From positions 12,658,974 to 12,722,973 of the forward strand of contig NC_135259.1 of the NCBI RefSeq assembly GCF_964204865.1: 64,000 nucleotides of DNA, given 5' to 3'. The number at the start of each line of letters is the position of its first letter. Position 1 is the first letter of the stretch. The position numbers were made by a program, and so were the translations under genes. Under the pieces are notes generated by a model that did not search any database, had not been told where the DNA came from, and saw only the letters and a program-made list of their open reading frames with translations. Below are positions 1-12,485 of this stretch, one piece after another. This stretch comes from Styela clava (Eukaryota > Chordata > Ascidiacea > Stolidobranchia > Styelidae).

Positions 1-1450
1 TGGTCGACATCGATGTTTGTTTTTATTTCTCGAAGGACCACACGCTTTTCTCAACAAAATGAAAGCTATTGTTCGATCATTGATCGAGGAAAATTATAGG
101 AATGAATTTGCAACCCAAATTTAGTTCAATATGATAATTATATTTCGTGTAGGCTTTGATCATCTTCATCACCACCGTAAAATAAAAAGTGTACTGTAGA
201 AGATCTTTGTTACTGGCTTTTTTTGCGTTAAATAGAACTTCTGAAATTTAGTCACTGTGTAAAAATGCGTGCATATTGTTTTCAGATATTCGCAATAGCT
301 TTGTGCAATAAGATGGCTTGTATTAACTAACCTCTTGGTATTTAGATTTTTTTTCCATTAAATATACTAGTTTTGTGAACAGAAAGATACTAACAATACA
401 TCCACTGAATCAAATGCTTAAACAGATTTCTATCCTGGAATCCATAAATATTAAACAACCACATTTAAACAAGTGGGTGGTGCTTCATTACATGGACACG
501 AAGACGTATAGTTAGCCTAGGTCAGGTAGACCAATGGATTGTTATACACATTCTTCACTCAGCAGCAGACATTATACAAGCAATTTATTGTTCATTCTGA
601 ACAACAGGCCAAGAACAAGAGAAATACTTGTTTGAAGATCATTTTTAAAGGATCAGATTACTTACGACTAGCTTCGGATTAATATTCATCATATAATATA
701 AACACGTCATATTTGAATCACAACGACATAAAGCTTTAAATCAGCACTTCGTTGCTGCTATTTGCAAAAATATCTTATTGGTTGTTGGTATTCTTCATAT
801 CTCTGGTTTACTGTTTTTGAATTTATAAAACATCACCGGTTATTGGCGGTCAATTGGCGCCCCTTCATGTATTTTCACAGATTGAAGCGATATCACACAC
901 ACTGTGAATAAAACGAAAAACATCTGAGTGACGGGACGAGTTACAAAATCTTGTTCCATTCAATGAATATTTTTTGTACATATGATATGAATTTTTCCTT
1001 CACCTTCTCCGTCATCTCCTTCATACCCATGCCCTTACTCTGCCCAACAAGAACCGCCCATGTACGCCCGACTCCATACCCCCGCGACAGGTAAAACATG
1101 CTACCGCAGGCCTTGCGCATGAACGATGTATATTGCTGTCCAACCTAATCAGTGGTGAAAAAAAAATAAATTTGTTATAGGCAGAAAAAAATATTCAATC
1201 TGATACTACGTGGATGACACACGTCATCTTTCCCCAGATTTAAATGGAGTATAAGCTAATCAATGTTATTTAGACTATGGTCAATCAGTTTTACATTCTG
1301 TTATAAATGCATTCTTGAGATTCTATTGCAGGCCGTCCATGGAAATTTCAATGGTATACCTCCTTTTCCTTGGCGCCCTATAAACACGTGCTTATTTTGC
1401 CTGATTGTTTATCAAAGTACCGCCAGTACCTCATAAATAACCGTCAAAGG
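1..1450. other. No gene seen
   Basis: AT-rich non-coding sequence. I see no long open frame with plausible splice signals and no recognisable repeat boundary here. Confidence 0.5.
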
Positions 1451-1451
1451 A

Positions 1452-1617
1452 ATCTAAACCTGAAGTGTGTTAATTCTTTTGTTTTCCTGAAAGCCTTCTT
1501 GGGCGTTCACAGGGCCACTAATATCGTGATATATTTTCAATTTACATGCTTAATTTGTGCGCATTTTTGACTTTGAAAAACGCCGGCGCAACACCGCCTG
1601 TCCCCTTCTAATATTCT
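1452..1617 (+). repeat. Interspersed repeat, inverted partner of 4593-4745
   Basis: The segment from CCTGAAGTGTGTT through ATATTTTCAATTT and TTGTGCGCATTTT to GCGCAAC recurs as its reverse complement at 4593-4745, with diverged bases and small gaps. The copies lie about 3 kb apart in opposite orientation and flank two hAT-like elements and a tandem array. They may be two separate insertions of one family or arms of a larger decayed element. Confidence 0.6.
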
Positions 1618-1820
1618 TCAGTAGGTTGCTTTCTATTTCAATCAATGTACAGCTTCAATTAATGATCAGAGCTCGAGCATAAATGGTTTTTTCAGCTGAA
1701 TGTTTTTGAAATTGTGAACATATTCTACTAAAAATATGCCGGCGAAAGTTTTTACTCACGATTCCGAGTTGTGTTGAATTACAAAATAAAACATTTGAGG
1801 TTCATTAGCGCGATATGCAA

Positions 1821-2310
1821 CAGGGTGGTCCAAGGTTGTCGGCTCCGCGGACCACAAATTTATTTTTTCATTGTTCGCGGGCCACAATAGTGCCAAGAAT
1901 AGGTAAACAGTGCAATACAAACTAAACAGTTTTATTGTGCAAACACATAGTTATCAGACATAGCCATCCCAGGCTAATGGAATCCGCATTCGCCTTTCAG
2001 CTTTCTATGATGTCATATTGTTAGCATATACTCCCGACCAAAAAGATAGAAAGCCAGATAATAATTCAGACTGCCAAGCACATCATTCAACTTTGCTATT
2101 TGCCTCAACTAGCCATAACACTAGTCAATTCAGTGACATTAGTGTCAAATATATGTATCAATAATATGTAACAATATGTTTTTCTGATTAATTTGATTAC
2201 AAAACAACACGAAATGCGATTTATTGATTACTCTCCAAATGTGACGCGGGCCACAGATAATGGAGCGGCGGGCCGCATGTAGCCCGCGGGCCTGAGTTTG
2301 GACCACTCTG
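1821..2310. mobile_element. hAT-like non-autonomous element (490 bp), old
   Basis: Left end CAGGGTGGTCCAAG and right end TTGGACCACTCTG form terminal inverted repeats. The flanking 8-mers ATATGCAA (1813-1820) and ACATACAA (2311-2318) agree at 6 of 8 positions, as expected of a decayed 8-bp target duplication. The interior has the 'gcgggcc-gca' tracts common to several elements in this window. No transposase frame is present. A right-end remnant of the same family is at 25850-25915. Confidence 0.7.
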
Positions 2311-2399
2311 ACATACAAGAATGTTCCATAACAAGCAATGTGTATCTATGTTGTTGAGTAAAAACCAATGTAGTTTGGAAACGATGTCGATATATTTAA

Positions 2400-2890
2400 A
2401 TTAAAAAAAAAAACATGAAAAGGGCTCTTCTGAGCAATTCAGTTTTCTAAAAGATTTTCTAAAATATCCCAAATCAGGAATAGAAATATATGTTATTTTT
2501 ATATTAAAGAACATTAAATTTAGAAAATTATGCGCATCCATATTAGTTTAAAAGATACAAAACAAGAAATGCCGATACCTATAAAGAAAAAATACATTAA
2601 AGCGTTTCTAAGCTATTCAGTGAGGCATTCAGCGATTTTCTTAATTATCCCACACTGAAAGTAAAAATATTTTCATTGCATCTTGAAGAAATTAAATTTG
2701 CTTATTTTTAAAATGTAGAAATTAATTCGTATCCACATTAAGTTAAAAGATATAAAGCAGAGAATGTCGATACGTAAAGGAAAAAAGGGCGTTAAAAATA
2801 TCCCACATTGGGAATATTTTTATTTTATTTTAAAGTACATTAAACTCACTTATTTTTGGAATGTAGAAATTAATGCGTATAAACATGCTT
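2400..2890. repeat. Degenerate tandem repeat, about 2.5 units of 180-190 bp
   Basis: Blocks of the type 'agcaattcag ... tatccca ... attaaatt ... atgtagaaatt ... gcgtatccatatt ... aaagatacaaaacaagaaatg' follow one another from about 2410, 2590 and 2780. The units share order but differ in many bases and indels. No coding potential is evident. Confidence 0.5.
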
Positions 2891-3509
2891 CCTCACCCCA
2901 GTACTATTAAAACGTACTTTAGCGGAGTAACCCCACCGACTCCTCCAGAGGTCAAAAAGCACAGATAGATTGTGACGCCAAATATTCGTAGGCTATATTG
3001 CAAGGTTGCACAATCAAGTTGATCCAAATACCAGATAACGATATACACTCTTAAAACCTTAGGGCAAGTATATATGATGAAACCAAATGTCTACCTAACA
3101 CAGAACGATAAAACAAGGGCGATCAACACTTGAGCTAGGATAATACGTCATCAATTACGTATAAAACGTTGCACAAAAATATCATAGAAGGAAATAAAAT
3201 CGGGCAACGACTTGGTTTCAGGCAAATTACATTCACTATTAACAATAAGTGGTTAAAAGCATTGAAATAAACAGTAACTATACTTATGTACTTGCTACTA
3301 TTTGAACACAGAAGAACCTTATTCGGAACACGTTCTTTTGTCTTATTATTGTGGTGCCCATGAACGATGGATGCTTCTATTTAGGTTAGCAGGAACCTTG
3401 TTGCAAGTAAAATTTTTCCAATTGTTAAATTTTTCACGTAATTTCCTGTGTAATTTCTTCCACTGTAATTTCGAGCTCTGATCACCAAGGTTGAATCATT
3501 GATGTACAT

Positions 3510-4538
3510 CAGGCCTGCACAACTCAAATTACCACGAGGTCCGCAAGCATAAATCTGAAGGCCCGGCGGGCCGCAAACTTTGCCACATACAAATTTCACA
3601 AGATGAACTACAAATCAAAAAATTTTTGTGAAACAGTCAAATTTAATGAAACACTTTCATTACTGGGGAGCTTAAAAATATGAAGAATCTTATTTTCTTG
3701 AGTAAAAACAAGGTACAGTATTTTTGCATATGAGATGGCAAATATGTATTTAGTGGTTCATCTACCTTGGAAACCCACCCTTCATTTTCAATATTTCTTT
3801 TTTATTAGAATTAGGTATTGCGTGTTGCAGTATAAACTTGCTGCAGGAAAATATTTTACTCAGGTTCAGTTTTGTAAAATCGTCCAAATATATGTATGAC
3901 AATTTATTTAGTAATATCTACCATCATTGGATATTTCCATTGTAGGCTAGACAAACAATCCGTTTAGTAGCAATAGATCTTCCTTTGTTGTACTTTTTTG
4001 ACTGTTAAATTACATTTTTCTACAAAATCTGCTCCAATTTATTTGAAATTTTACAGTAAATAGCAATATCTTTTGTGCGAGTATTTCTGCACCATTCATA
4101 AATGAAGGAATGTTTTTTAAGTTCTAAATTTGAATCAAAAAGAAACTTCAGTTTCATGAACTGCTTGTAAAAAATAATGGGGTTATTAATAGGTTGCTAA
4201 TATGCACTAATGGGTGTGAGATGGAATATACCGATATTGTTTTAAGCGTGATTCAGTCTGAATACTGAGATATCCAAATCAGGGTTTCTCAAACTGGGGG
4301 GCGAGAGGTCGAACGACGAATTTTAGGGGTCGCGAAGGGCACACCAATTTCACACAAAGTTCGAAATTTATTGAAACTAGTGCAAATCATAAATCTCACG
4401 ATTTCGAATATGATCGGAGTAGCGGCACGCTTGCATAACAATGCCGGCGTTGATTGTTAGACCCGAGAAGTGGCGTGTTTCCAAATCACCCGCGGGCCGC
4501 ACAGAAGTATCTAGCGGGCCGTATGTTGTGCAGGCCTG
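3510..4538. mobile_element. hAT-like non-autonomous element (1029 bp) with perfect target duplication
   Basis: Ends are CAGGCCTGCACAAC and its exact reverse complement GTTGTGCAGGCCTG. The 8-bp ATGTACAT precedes the left end (3502-3509) and follows the right end (4539-4546) without mismatch, the hAT hallmark. The interior is AT-rich with no transposase frame. Near 4285 it contains 'CAGGGTTTCTCAAACTGGGG', which looks like the end of a second, nested hAT-like element. Confidence 0.8.
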
Positions 4539-4592
4539 ATGTACATAGAAGGATATTATTTATTATTCATTGCTGTACATAGAAGCATATTA

Positions 4593-4745
4593 TAAAGGGA
4601 CATGCGGCGTTGCGCTGCCGTTTTTAGGTTTGAAAATGCGCACAAGTTCAGTGTGAAAATTGAAAATATACCACGTTATTAGTGGCAACACACTTCAGGT
4701 TCAGATTACTCTGATTACTCTACGGGTGTTCAAGGGAAGTAAGTA
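4593..4745 (-). repeat. Inverted partner of repeat at 1452-1617
   Basis: The reverse complement of this stretch matches 1452-1617 (shared blocks include CCTGAAGTGTGTT and TTGTGCGCATTTT). It starts about 50 bp outside the right target duplication of the hAT-like element at 3510-4538. Confidence 0.6.
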
Positions 4746-5170
4746 AGGTGAGCGAGCAATAGCAGCAATAGTAGCAAAGATGAAAAGGAAATAAAAAACA
4801 ACGTAGGTAACGAAAATGTGAGCCCGCCACTGGCCAGCCAAGGAAAGTAGAGATATATGGAGAGGAAATAGAGATAAGCTAGGCCGGCGTCAGGAAGGGC
4901 GTTAGAAATTAGGAAAATGGCGCAAGCCAGCGTCGCCTGCAGCAGGTCAGCCAGTCAATGAAAAAATAAGGTAAAAGAGTGAGAGGAAATGGAAAAAACG
5001 TCTATGTGGATCCAGCTATCCAAATGTGAGCCAAAGATGCTAGCCAAAGAAGAAAGTGAAGAAGATAAAACAAATAAAAACAAGGGCGCTCCTCCATTCA
5101 GATAAGGGTAAAAGAAGTGAGGTAGATAGAAAAGCGTAGAAGAAAAGAGTCCAGCGAATATCAAGAGCTC

Positions 5171-5797
5171 TCTCGATCAAGAAAAAAAAATGGAGGGAAA
5201 GTAGTAGCGAAGGAGCAGCAGCGAAAGTGGGAGAGGAAAGTTGTTCTTAAAGCGCGGGACAAGGAAAATCCAAGCAGTTTCAATTTGAATGAAAATGGGA
5301 AATTATCTGTCTCACTTTGAGAAACCATATTAAAGACCCTGTGTTAATCATATATGAAGAATAAATGACATAAATCCCCTGATTATACCCAATCTAAAAA
5401 ACAAAACAATATGATAAGGGCGAAACCGTACTCGACTTACTACGGGAATGTTTGTCTATCTCGATCAAAAAAAAAATAGAGGGAAAGAAGATGTGAGCAA
5501 GCGAAAATACAAACCAGCAAGAACATCTAACTAGTAGCGAAGGAGCAGCAGCGAAAGTGGGAAGAGAAAAAGTGTTCTTGAAGCGCGGGACAAAGAAAAT
5601 CGCAAGGAGTTTCAATTTAAATAAAATGGGAATATCATTTGTCTCACTTTGAGAAACTACATGAAATACCCTGTGTTAATAATATTATATGGAGAAAAAA
5701 CAACATATATCCCCTGATGATACCGAATCTAAGAAACAAAACAATATGATGAGGCAAAACCGTACTCGACTTACTACGGGAATGTTTGTCTATGACG
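5171..5797. repeat. Two-unit duplication of about 300 bp
   Basis: Unit 1 (about 5171-5458) and unit 2 (about 5459-5797) share 'tctcgatcaa', 'tagcgaaggagcagcagcg', 'gcgcgggacaa', 'tctcactttgagaaac', 'ccctgtgttaat' and 'cgtactcgacttactacg' in the same order. The sequence is purine-rich on the + strand, so the minus-strand open frames here are composition artefacts. Confidence 0.75.
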
Positions 5798-5949
5798 TCA
5801 CAAATGGCATTATAATCTGGTGTGCCATAACAATGACATGTAATTAAATGACAAATTGTAATTTGAGGAAAATCATTCCTATTTGAGAATCGCAAGCGAC
5901 CAAATCATTTTTGGAACTTGTATCTTTCGGGTTTATATTGCTTATGATT

Positions 5950-8637
5950 ATGGAGGACAATCATAAAATCAAGCTTAGAGCCTGCATCCAGGAGAAGCAG
6001 GACAGTCGTCGTCGAGAAAATGGCTCATTAAAAAAGATTGCGAAGTTTTTCAGCAAAGTCCGCGCTCGTGAAAATCGAAAGGTTAGAATTAATTAAATCA
6101 CTACAAGCATTTTTTTTTTATAGGCAAAAGTTTTTTGAACATTAGGATAATGTACTATCATTAGTTGCAACTAACAAACAGTGCGTTTGTTACCAATGCC
6201 CGATACCATTAAATTTCATTGCTATTTGTACTTCGACATCCACCACTTTGTCGCTTGATGCTTCCTTCAAATTAGCGTTTTTGGATTTCGGTGGTTGCAA
6301 ATATTCTGCTTTGTTGATCTAATTTTTCATTATAGGCTATTAATACTATTGTACTTGTGTATAATAGTTTTTTCCATCGGTAACGATTCAATATCGCGCA
6401 ACAATAACGGTTTCTGCAAAATCCAATTGAGCATATACTTTTAATTAATCAGATCTTAAAATGAACCCGATTGCTAAATTGAATTTCTGACAGGCATAAT
6501 TTAGTCATTGATTGAATGACCTAAATATCATTTTTCTTCAGTTTTCCCCGTGTGTGTAATAGGAATAGGACCACAATGCATAAAAACTATATATACATGC
6601 TTTCTGAATTGTACAGATTGCTTCACTACTTCTTCAGGCCAAGTCGAAGACAAAACATTTTTCACACCGGTGTGGAAGACTACTACGAAAGGTAGGATGA
6701 TATAGATATTGGTGTGATGATTATACAATAGTTGCAATATCAATATTACATTACTACATTTCATTTAGATTTTTCTTTGCTGCCCATCGAACGAGTTAGA
6801 TGACGACTTTCTTTCGACATTGAACGGTCCAAATGTTCCTGGACCTTCTGCCCGCAATGCCATTATAAACAAGGATGAAGTATTCAATCCTGATTTCGGG
6901 TCACCGAGACGACATCCAAAATCTTTTGGACAAGATGGCATCTCCCTCGATGACGTTAGTGGATTTGTCGCATTTGACTGCACGTGTATTTTTAACATCC
7001 ATAATTCTCACCATATAAGCTTTATACTACATTTTATTCAGATTTTCCTTTGTCTTCCACCAGACGAGATAGATGTTGGTCTTCTTTTGGCATTGAAAGA
7101 TCCGAATGTTTCTGGACCTTCTGTTTACAAAGGCATTATTGACAAGGATGGCGTATTTATACCTGATTTCGGGTCACCGGGAAGACATCCCAACCTTTTT
7201 GGACAAGATGGCATCTCCTTAGATGACGTTAGTAGATTTTTTCACATTTGAACTGTAAAACAATATTTGTAGCTTTTAAACATGCGTGTTCGTAGCATCG
7301 ATATTTAAATACAAGCTTTATACTGTAAAATTATAATGTTGATACGCATTATAGATAATATTTAAGAGCATTTAGTTAAAATAATCCAATTCAACATGTG
7401 TTTTATCTAATTGTACATGATTTTTTCACTGTGTTGCACGATTATTTGATTCTTTATTTTTAGTTCTAATTTGGCAGTTTAGCATCCTTAATTAATATTT
7501 TAAGTCAATGAACATTTGATAAAGCAGACTAATTATTTCACTTTTCAAAGGAAACGCCACCTCTGGAAATCGAAATTCCTTTTGCCAAGTATGCAGAACA
7601 AAGACTGTCGTTGGACTGGTGGGATAAGGTAACCAATAACCTTCGAAAAAAACTAAAATTTAAGAAATGGTCATAATGCGAAAAATGTTACATATCGATA
7701 GTTTCACGAAGCTAATAAATGAATATACTAGTTCTGGGTTATAACAAAAACCCGCGTCTAGTAGAAAATATGAGAGCAATGCTTGAATATATGATCACGT
7801 TCGTGCATCGGTAAGGCTTCGTTCGCCAGAAATATCCTCGTGACGGACAAGCGTGACGGAATTGGTCAAGCACTATGGAATAAATAGATTTCAAAATGAT
7901 CAATGAGATTGTGTGTCATCGTCTCTGACTGGAATTTTCGTTTTACGGAAGAAAATATGCTTACATATACCCCATTGATAAATAAACTGAAATTTTGTTA
8001 CGGGGTCGCTTTTTTAAATAAGAATTTTGCGATATTCTTTATTTTACAAGTTCATAAAATAGTTGTAATAATCTTGATTGCTCAAAATGGATTCAAACGT
8101 CTGGCGCATCTTCAATTCTATAATTGAATTTATATAAGATTTTTTATGTGACAATGAAAATCAAGTTAAACCTGTGGTACTCACGTATGTGTTTCTTGTA
8201 GCATATAAAATATATGTTTATTAATATTTTCAGATGGATTCAATGGTGGATGAGAAAGAACGGAAAACGGACATGAAATCGAATCAAACAAATGTTAAAA
8301 TATTTTTATAGGATCTTCCTGCTGCGAATAAAGTGTCAACACAGAGAAAGTATAAATGAAAATAACACATGACTTAATTAATGCAAATTAGTTAATGCAA
8401 ATTCCAACTTAATTGTCTTAATTATGGAAACATATATATTTGATCAACAATGTTTGCGTTTGCAAAATCATAGATTACTGATTACAAGATTCTCTAAAAC
8501 TACTGTTATTATTTTCAAAATATATATCTTTAATCTGACAGGATGACGTCAATAATGATGTCCAATTGACGCTCAATCGTCGAATGAAATTCATTGGGAA
8601 ATTCACGCAAACTCGGAGAGATGTAGGCGTTTTATGA
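5950..8637 (+). CDS. Unrecognised six-exon gene with a tandemly duplicated 62-codon exon
   Basis: I do not recognise this protein. Proposed exons: 5950-6081 (ATG, lysine/arginine-rich, 44 codons), 6769-6954, 7042-7227, 7551-7628, 8234-8293 and 8542-8637 (stop TGA). Every intron is phase 0, and five of the six exons have clear AG and/or GTTA-type splice sites; the model gives about 245 residues. Exons 2 and 3 are each exactly 186 bp and both begin IFLC and end GQDGISLDD, with a shared core PDFGSP-RHP--FGQDG. This paralogy with matched length and phase is strong evidence for a real gene made by exon duplication. The N-terminus is basic, the exon 4 product is acidic to aromatic (LDWWDK), and the C-terminus is arginine-rich. 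There is no signal peptide or membrane segment. The last two exons are the least certain; alternatively the fifth exon reads on to a TAG at 8309-8311. Confidence 0.55.
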
Positions 8638-11128
8638 CGCAATAGCCGTCGTCGAAGCGAACGCCGTCGGATTTGACCAGCAAAGTTCGTTTCTTACACA
8701 ATACGCAAGTGCACGACGGGCTAATTTTAAGAAATAAAGGTGTTGGACCGAGAATGGAAACCAAGAGGACACAACACCGGAATGACAAAGACATTTTTTG
8801 ACTGAATGAATTTCGGTCATGGATGAGCGTAAAAGAAAACGAACGCAAACTTACCGTACTTGTACTACGTGCATTGACATCTTAGTAGTCATATTGATAT
8901 TGAAAATATATATATTATATCAATTTTTTTTGTCTGATTTTATATTGTGCAATACAAAAAAGTTAGATTGCAACAATGCGTAAAATAATTATTTTATGCA
9001 AAACGTTGTACCCGGTAAATACCTTATTGGTTTTAATAAAAAGTTCGGTTTGGGAAGTCCAGAATATTTTCAGTTCGACAAGTGTTCATGAGATCTTTAA
9101 ACAGATATGAACCTACTTTTATATTCGTCTATCCAAGCGCAGTTTTTTCCACCCACGATTTGCAGATGCAAATAATGACACATGGTTTCCAAATCATTAC
9201 TTCAACCAATCATTTAAAACGATTGTTTTTCACTATAAAACAAGCCATTTCATAGCCTATGATTTCTCAGTCATTTCATAGGGTTTTGATTTTAATTTTA
9301 AAAATGATTGACAACAGACAAAGATATATGTTTCCAGCCTTAAACCTAGAAAAAGAAAGAATAAACAAGGACAGAAAACAAAAGCAAATATAATTTAAAC
9401 ATTACTCAAAATACTAATATGATTTATCATTTACAGAAAGAAAAACCAAGCATCTATGCGTACGCGCTGACACTCGCTAGCACTTGAAATTACTTGGTTC
9501 TCGGCATACGCTAATCTAATTACTCCTAAAGAACGGAAATATTATCGTAATAAGTTGCTTAAAAATATAGAAATATTGGACACCTTTCGCACACCTTGCA
9601 CTTATGTGTTCCAGCAAGCTCTTGAGGCCACTCGATTAAACCAAATGTCAATTCCTTGATAACCGATGTATGATACCTCAATTACTACTTAAGCATAACC
9701 TATGTTTCAGAATTGTCCATCTGGTGATTTTACAAGTACTGAACACCTTGTCCGTAAGTATGATAAGTAGGGTATAAGGAAGCAATAGTAATTTAGACAC
9801 AAAGGAATTATGTAAATAAAAGTATTATATATAATAAAAGTATTTGTACCCTCAAAAAAGATTTAAAAACAGAAAATATTTGCGCATGGATGTATTTGGT
9901 GTTTCAGTTTTCGGAAAGTTACAAGCATATTGAATTGAAGAATGCATAATAAGCAAGAACTAGTTGCTAAATTATCAGCAGACTGATTCTAGCTTTATTT
10001 TAGTAATGATATAAATAACATAATTTTTCTCAAATACCAAAAAAATACGAGAGTTGTATTGACAGATATTTTTTTTTATATTGTACTGTATCGTATTGTA
10101 TATTGTAAAAGATTCAAACAGAACAACATGATGCGCTTAAATAATCCAACGTGTTGTCGGCGTATTAGTTCCAAATATATTATCAAAAATTTGGTATAGA
10201 CATATTTTATGAAACCCAAAATATCATTCCAATATTATTCAACAATTTATTCCAAAACTCAAACTAGCTTAAACCTATTGAAGGCGAATTATTATGCTGT
10301 TGAGAAGATTCGCAAATATTATCTGAGGAGTTGTCGCCACAAGTAAAAACACTGTCTTCTACCTGTCATACGAACACAATACCACATATAACATTGCTAT
10401 TTATCACTAAAACCAGTCAGCATTCATCTGACAAAACTTCGGATAAGACGGCGCCGGCTGAGAACACGAGAGGAGATTATTATTTTGGGTGAAAGATTTC
10501 AAATCACGTAAAACTTGTCACTTGTTTGTATTGCTTTTCCTTTCTCTGTGTTGTTAATTTCCCCGATTGTATTAAAAGCGAGACACATGTTTGAGAAATG
10601 AATTATATAGAAAGATAGTCAGGATATGCAGGTTATATAGATTATAAAGTGGTTCCATGTAGGCGGTAACAATATATATATATTTCAGAGCAGAAGTGGT
10701 AGATTGTAGATATTTGCAACCTCTTGCACAATAAATTCATTTTTCTGTAGTAAATCCCTTCGTAGTCCATTCGTTTGTCGTAAATTTTGTACTATTAGCT
10801 TGAAGCATATGTATTTGCAAGAACCGTCTTTCCAATCAGGGGATTATACGCGCGGTTTTTGTCTACAAGTACAGCTCTCAGACAAAATGGTAGCAGTGAA
10901 GTTTTTACCTCGATTTGGAAATGATTGCCCATTTAGAATATTTCTTGAATTGTATATATCGTAATTCGTTGAATGCAATAAAATGTGTTTTATGCACTGC
11001 TATTATAATTTAATGTTCTTATTTCAAAAAATGCACAGATCTAACGCATTTGATAATACAACTTTTCTGATATTTGTAATCGCTTAAAACAGGGACAACT
11101 TGCAAACCAGGTGAAACAAGAAAATAAA
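8638..11128. other. Gene-free AT-rich stretch
   Basis: I see no convincing coding exon and no bounded repeat. Minus-strand frames near 8600-8850 overlap the last exon of the preceding gene and lack start context or homology. A possible upstream exon of the zinc-finger gene (for example one encoding a PR domain) was looked for and not found. Confidence 0.45.
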
Positions 11129-12485
11129 ATGGCGACGTCTACTCCGGTCAATACGACGCATATTGCCGATATAAAGTTTCCAAATTCGGGCGCTTTCAGA
11201 CTGAAAATGCCGGCGCCAATTTTTTCTCCTCGAGACACTTTTTTGCCGAACCAATCAAAACACCAAACAAAGTTTGCTTTGCCTTCCATGCAGAACAGTC
11301 TGTATTCGTCTATACTTCAACAATGGTTAATGCGAAGCGTATTTGAAGGAATACAATCCCCGGGAAGAAATTTAATCTCCCCTTTTCCGTGCACAACAAA
11401 CTGTGAGAAACCGAACTATTTATTACAAGATTTGAATGCAAGATATAAAGAACTATTGATAACTCGTCTCAGTGGATCACCCGGGTGTTTGAATTTTGAA
11501 TCACCGACTCCGTTAATTTCTCCATTTTTCCCAAACCCAACCAATATAATGCCTAGTTATTCGCAGTTTTCCGGAACTTCGTTTCAAAGCCAAACACACA
11601 ATCCAGCTCCAGTCCTTGTACACGGAGCCTTCAAAAACAATGATAGGCCTAGAAATATAACTGAAACATGTAACAGTAAATCACGCGAAGACAATACCCA
11701 AGATCTAAATGATCTGCAAAGAAATAAGTTGGACTTGGTCAACAACAATATTGGCAAAGAACGAAAAAGTCACAAATGTATTTATTGCGGTAAATTATAT
11801 TCAAGAAAATACGGATTGAAGATCCACATCAGAACTCACACAGGATATAAACCTCTGAAATGTAAAGTAAGTGAATTCTTTCCTCGTGAAGTTTTATATA
11901 TTGTGCATTTTTAGCAATGAATTTCCAAGAAAAATTGCTTCAAATTCACACTTTTCTTGGATTTCGGTTTGTTATTTAATATACTCTCGCTCCCCACGAC
12001 TCCAGAGACCAGAAAAATCAGAAATTTAAATTTCAGAATAATAATTCATCTTGTCAAATAAAACCAAAAAAATAAAAACGAAAGGAAATTTACAACCATA
12101 CTTTAAAAAGAGAAGACAAGTGTCTGAACGACCGGCTAATATTCAAATTGCTACATCCCCGTTTACTTATTGCTGAATGGCCATTGTTGCGGGTAACAAT
12201 CAAGAAAGTACAACCTAGTCCTAGACCCTAGGATAGGGGAAGCATTTATTTATTAGTAAGTTCTGACACTTTCATTGTATTCAGGTGTGTGGTCGACCGT
12301 TCGGAGACCCAAGTAATTTGAATAAACATGTTCGACTTCATGCAGAAGGAGACACCCCGTATCGATGCAAGTTCTGTGGTAAAGTGTTGGTCAGAAGACG
12401 CGATCTCGATAGACATATCAAATCGAGGCATTCTCTTTGTGGGAATACCGAAAAAGGATTGTACACAGATAACTGGAAAATATAA
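11129..12485 (+). CDS. PRDM13: PRDM13-like C2H2 zinc-finger transcription factor
   Basis: Exon 1 is 11129-11866 (donor GTAAGT) and exon 2 is 12285-12485 (acceptor TTCAG, stop TAA); joined they give 312 residues. Three consecutive C2H2 fingers occupy roughly residues 217-295: CIYCGKLYSRKYGLKIHIR, then a finger split by the intron (CKVCGRPFGDPSNLNKHVR), then CKFCGKVLVRRRDLDRHIK. From recall, this trio is close to identical to the C-terminal fingers of vertebrate PRDM13, a neural transcriptional regulator that sets inhibitory versus excitatory fate. Residues 1-215 are proline/serine-rich and low in complexity. No PR/SET domain is present in this exon or visible upstream, so either 5' exons were missed or this lineage has a PR-less form. 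The start is the first ATG of the frame; an acceptor-like AG lies about 18 bases upstream, so an earlier exon is possible. Confidence 0.8.
12085..12205 (+). repeat. Interspersed repeat fragment (family shared with 23.4 and 53.9 kb)
   Basis: 'gtttacttattgctgaatggccattgttgcggg' corresponds with changes to copies at 23484-23550 and 53970-54045 (shared core 'cttattgctgat' then 'cattgtta'). It lies in the single intron of the zinc-finger gene. Confidence 0.5.

Noticed and set aside
5394-5895. Minus-strand frames with shared DKHSRSKSSTV peptide
   Set aside because: The shared peptide comes from the 300-bp duplicated non-coding unit; no start or splice context supports a gene.
8603-8848. Minus-strand open frames (81 and 62 codons)
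   Set aside because: They overlap the proposed last exon of the + strand gene, show no family motif and have no partner exons.
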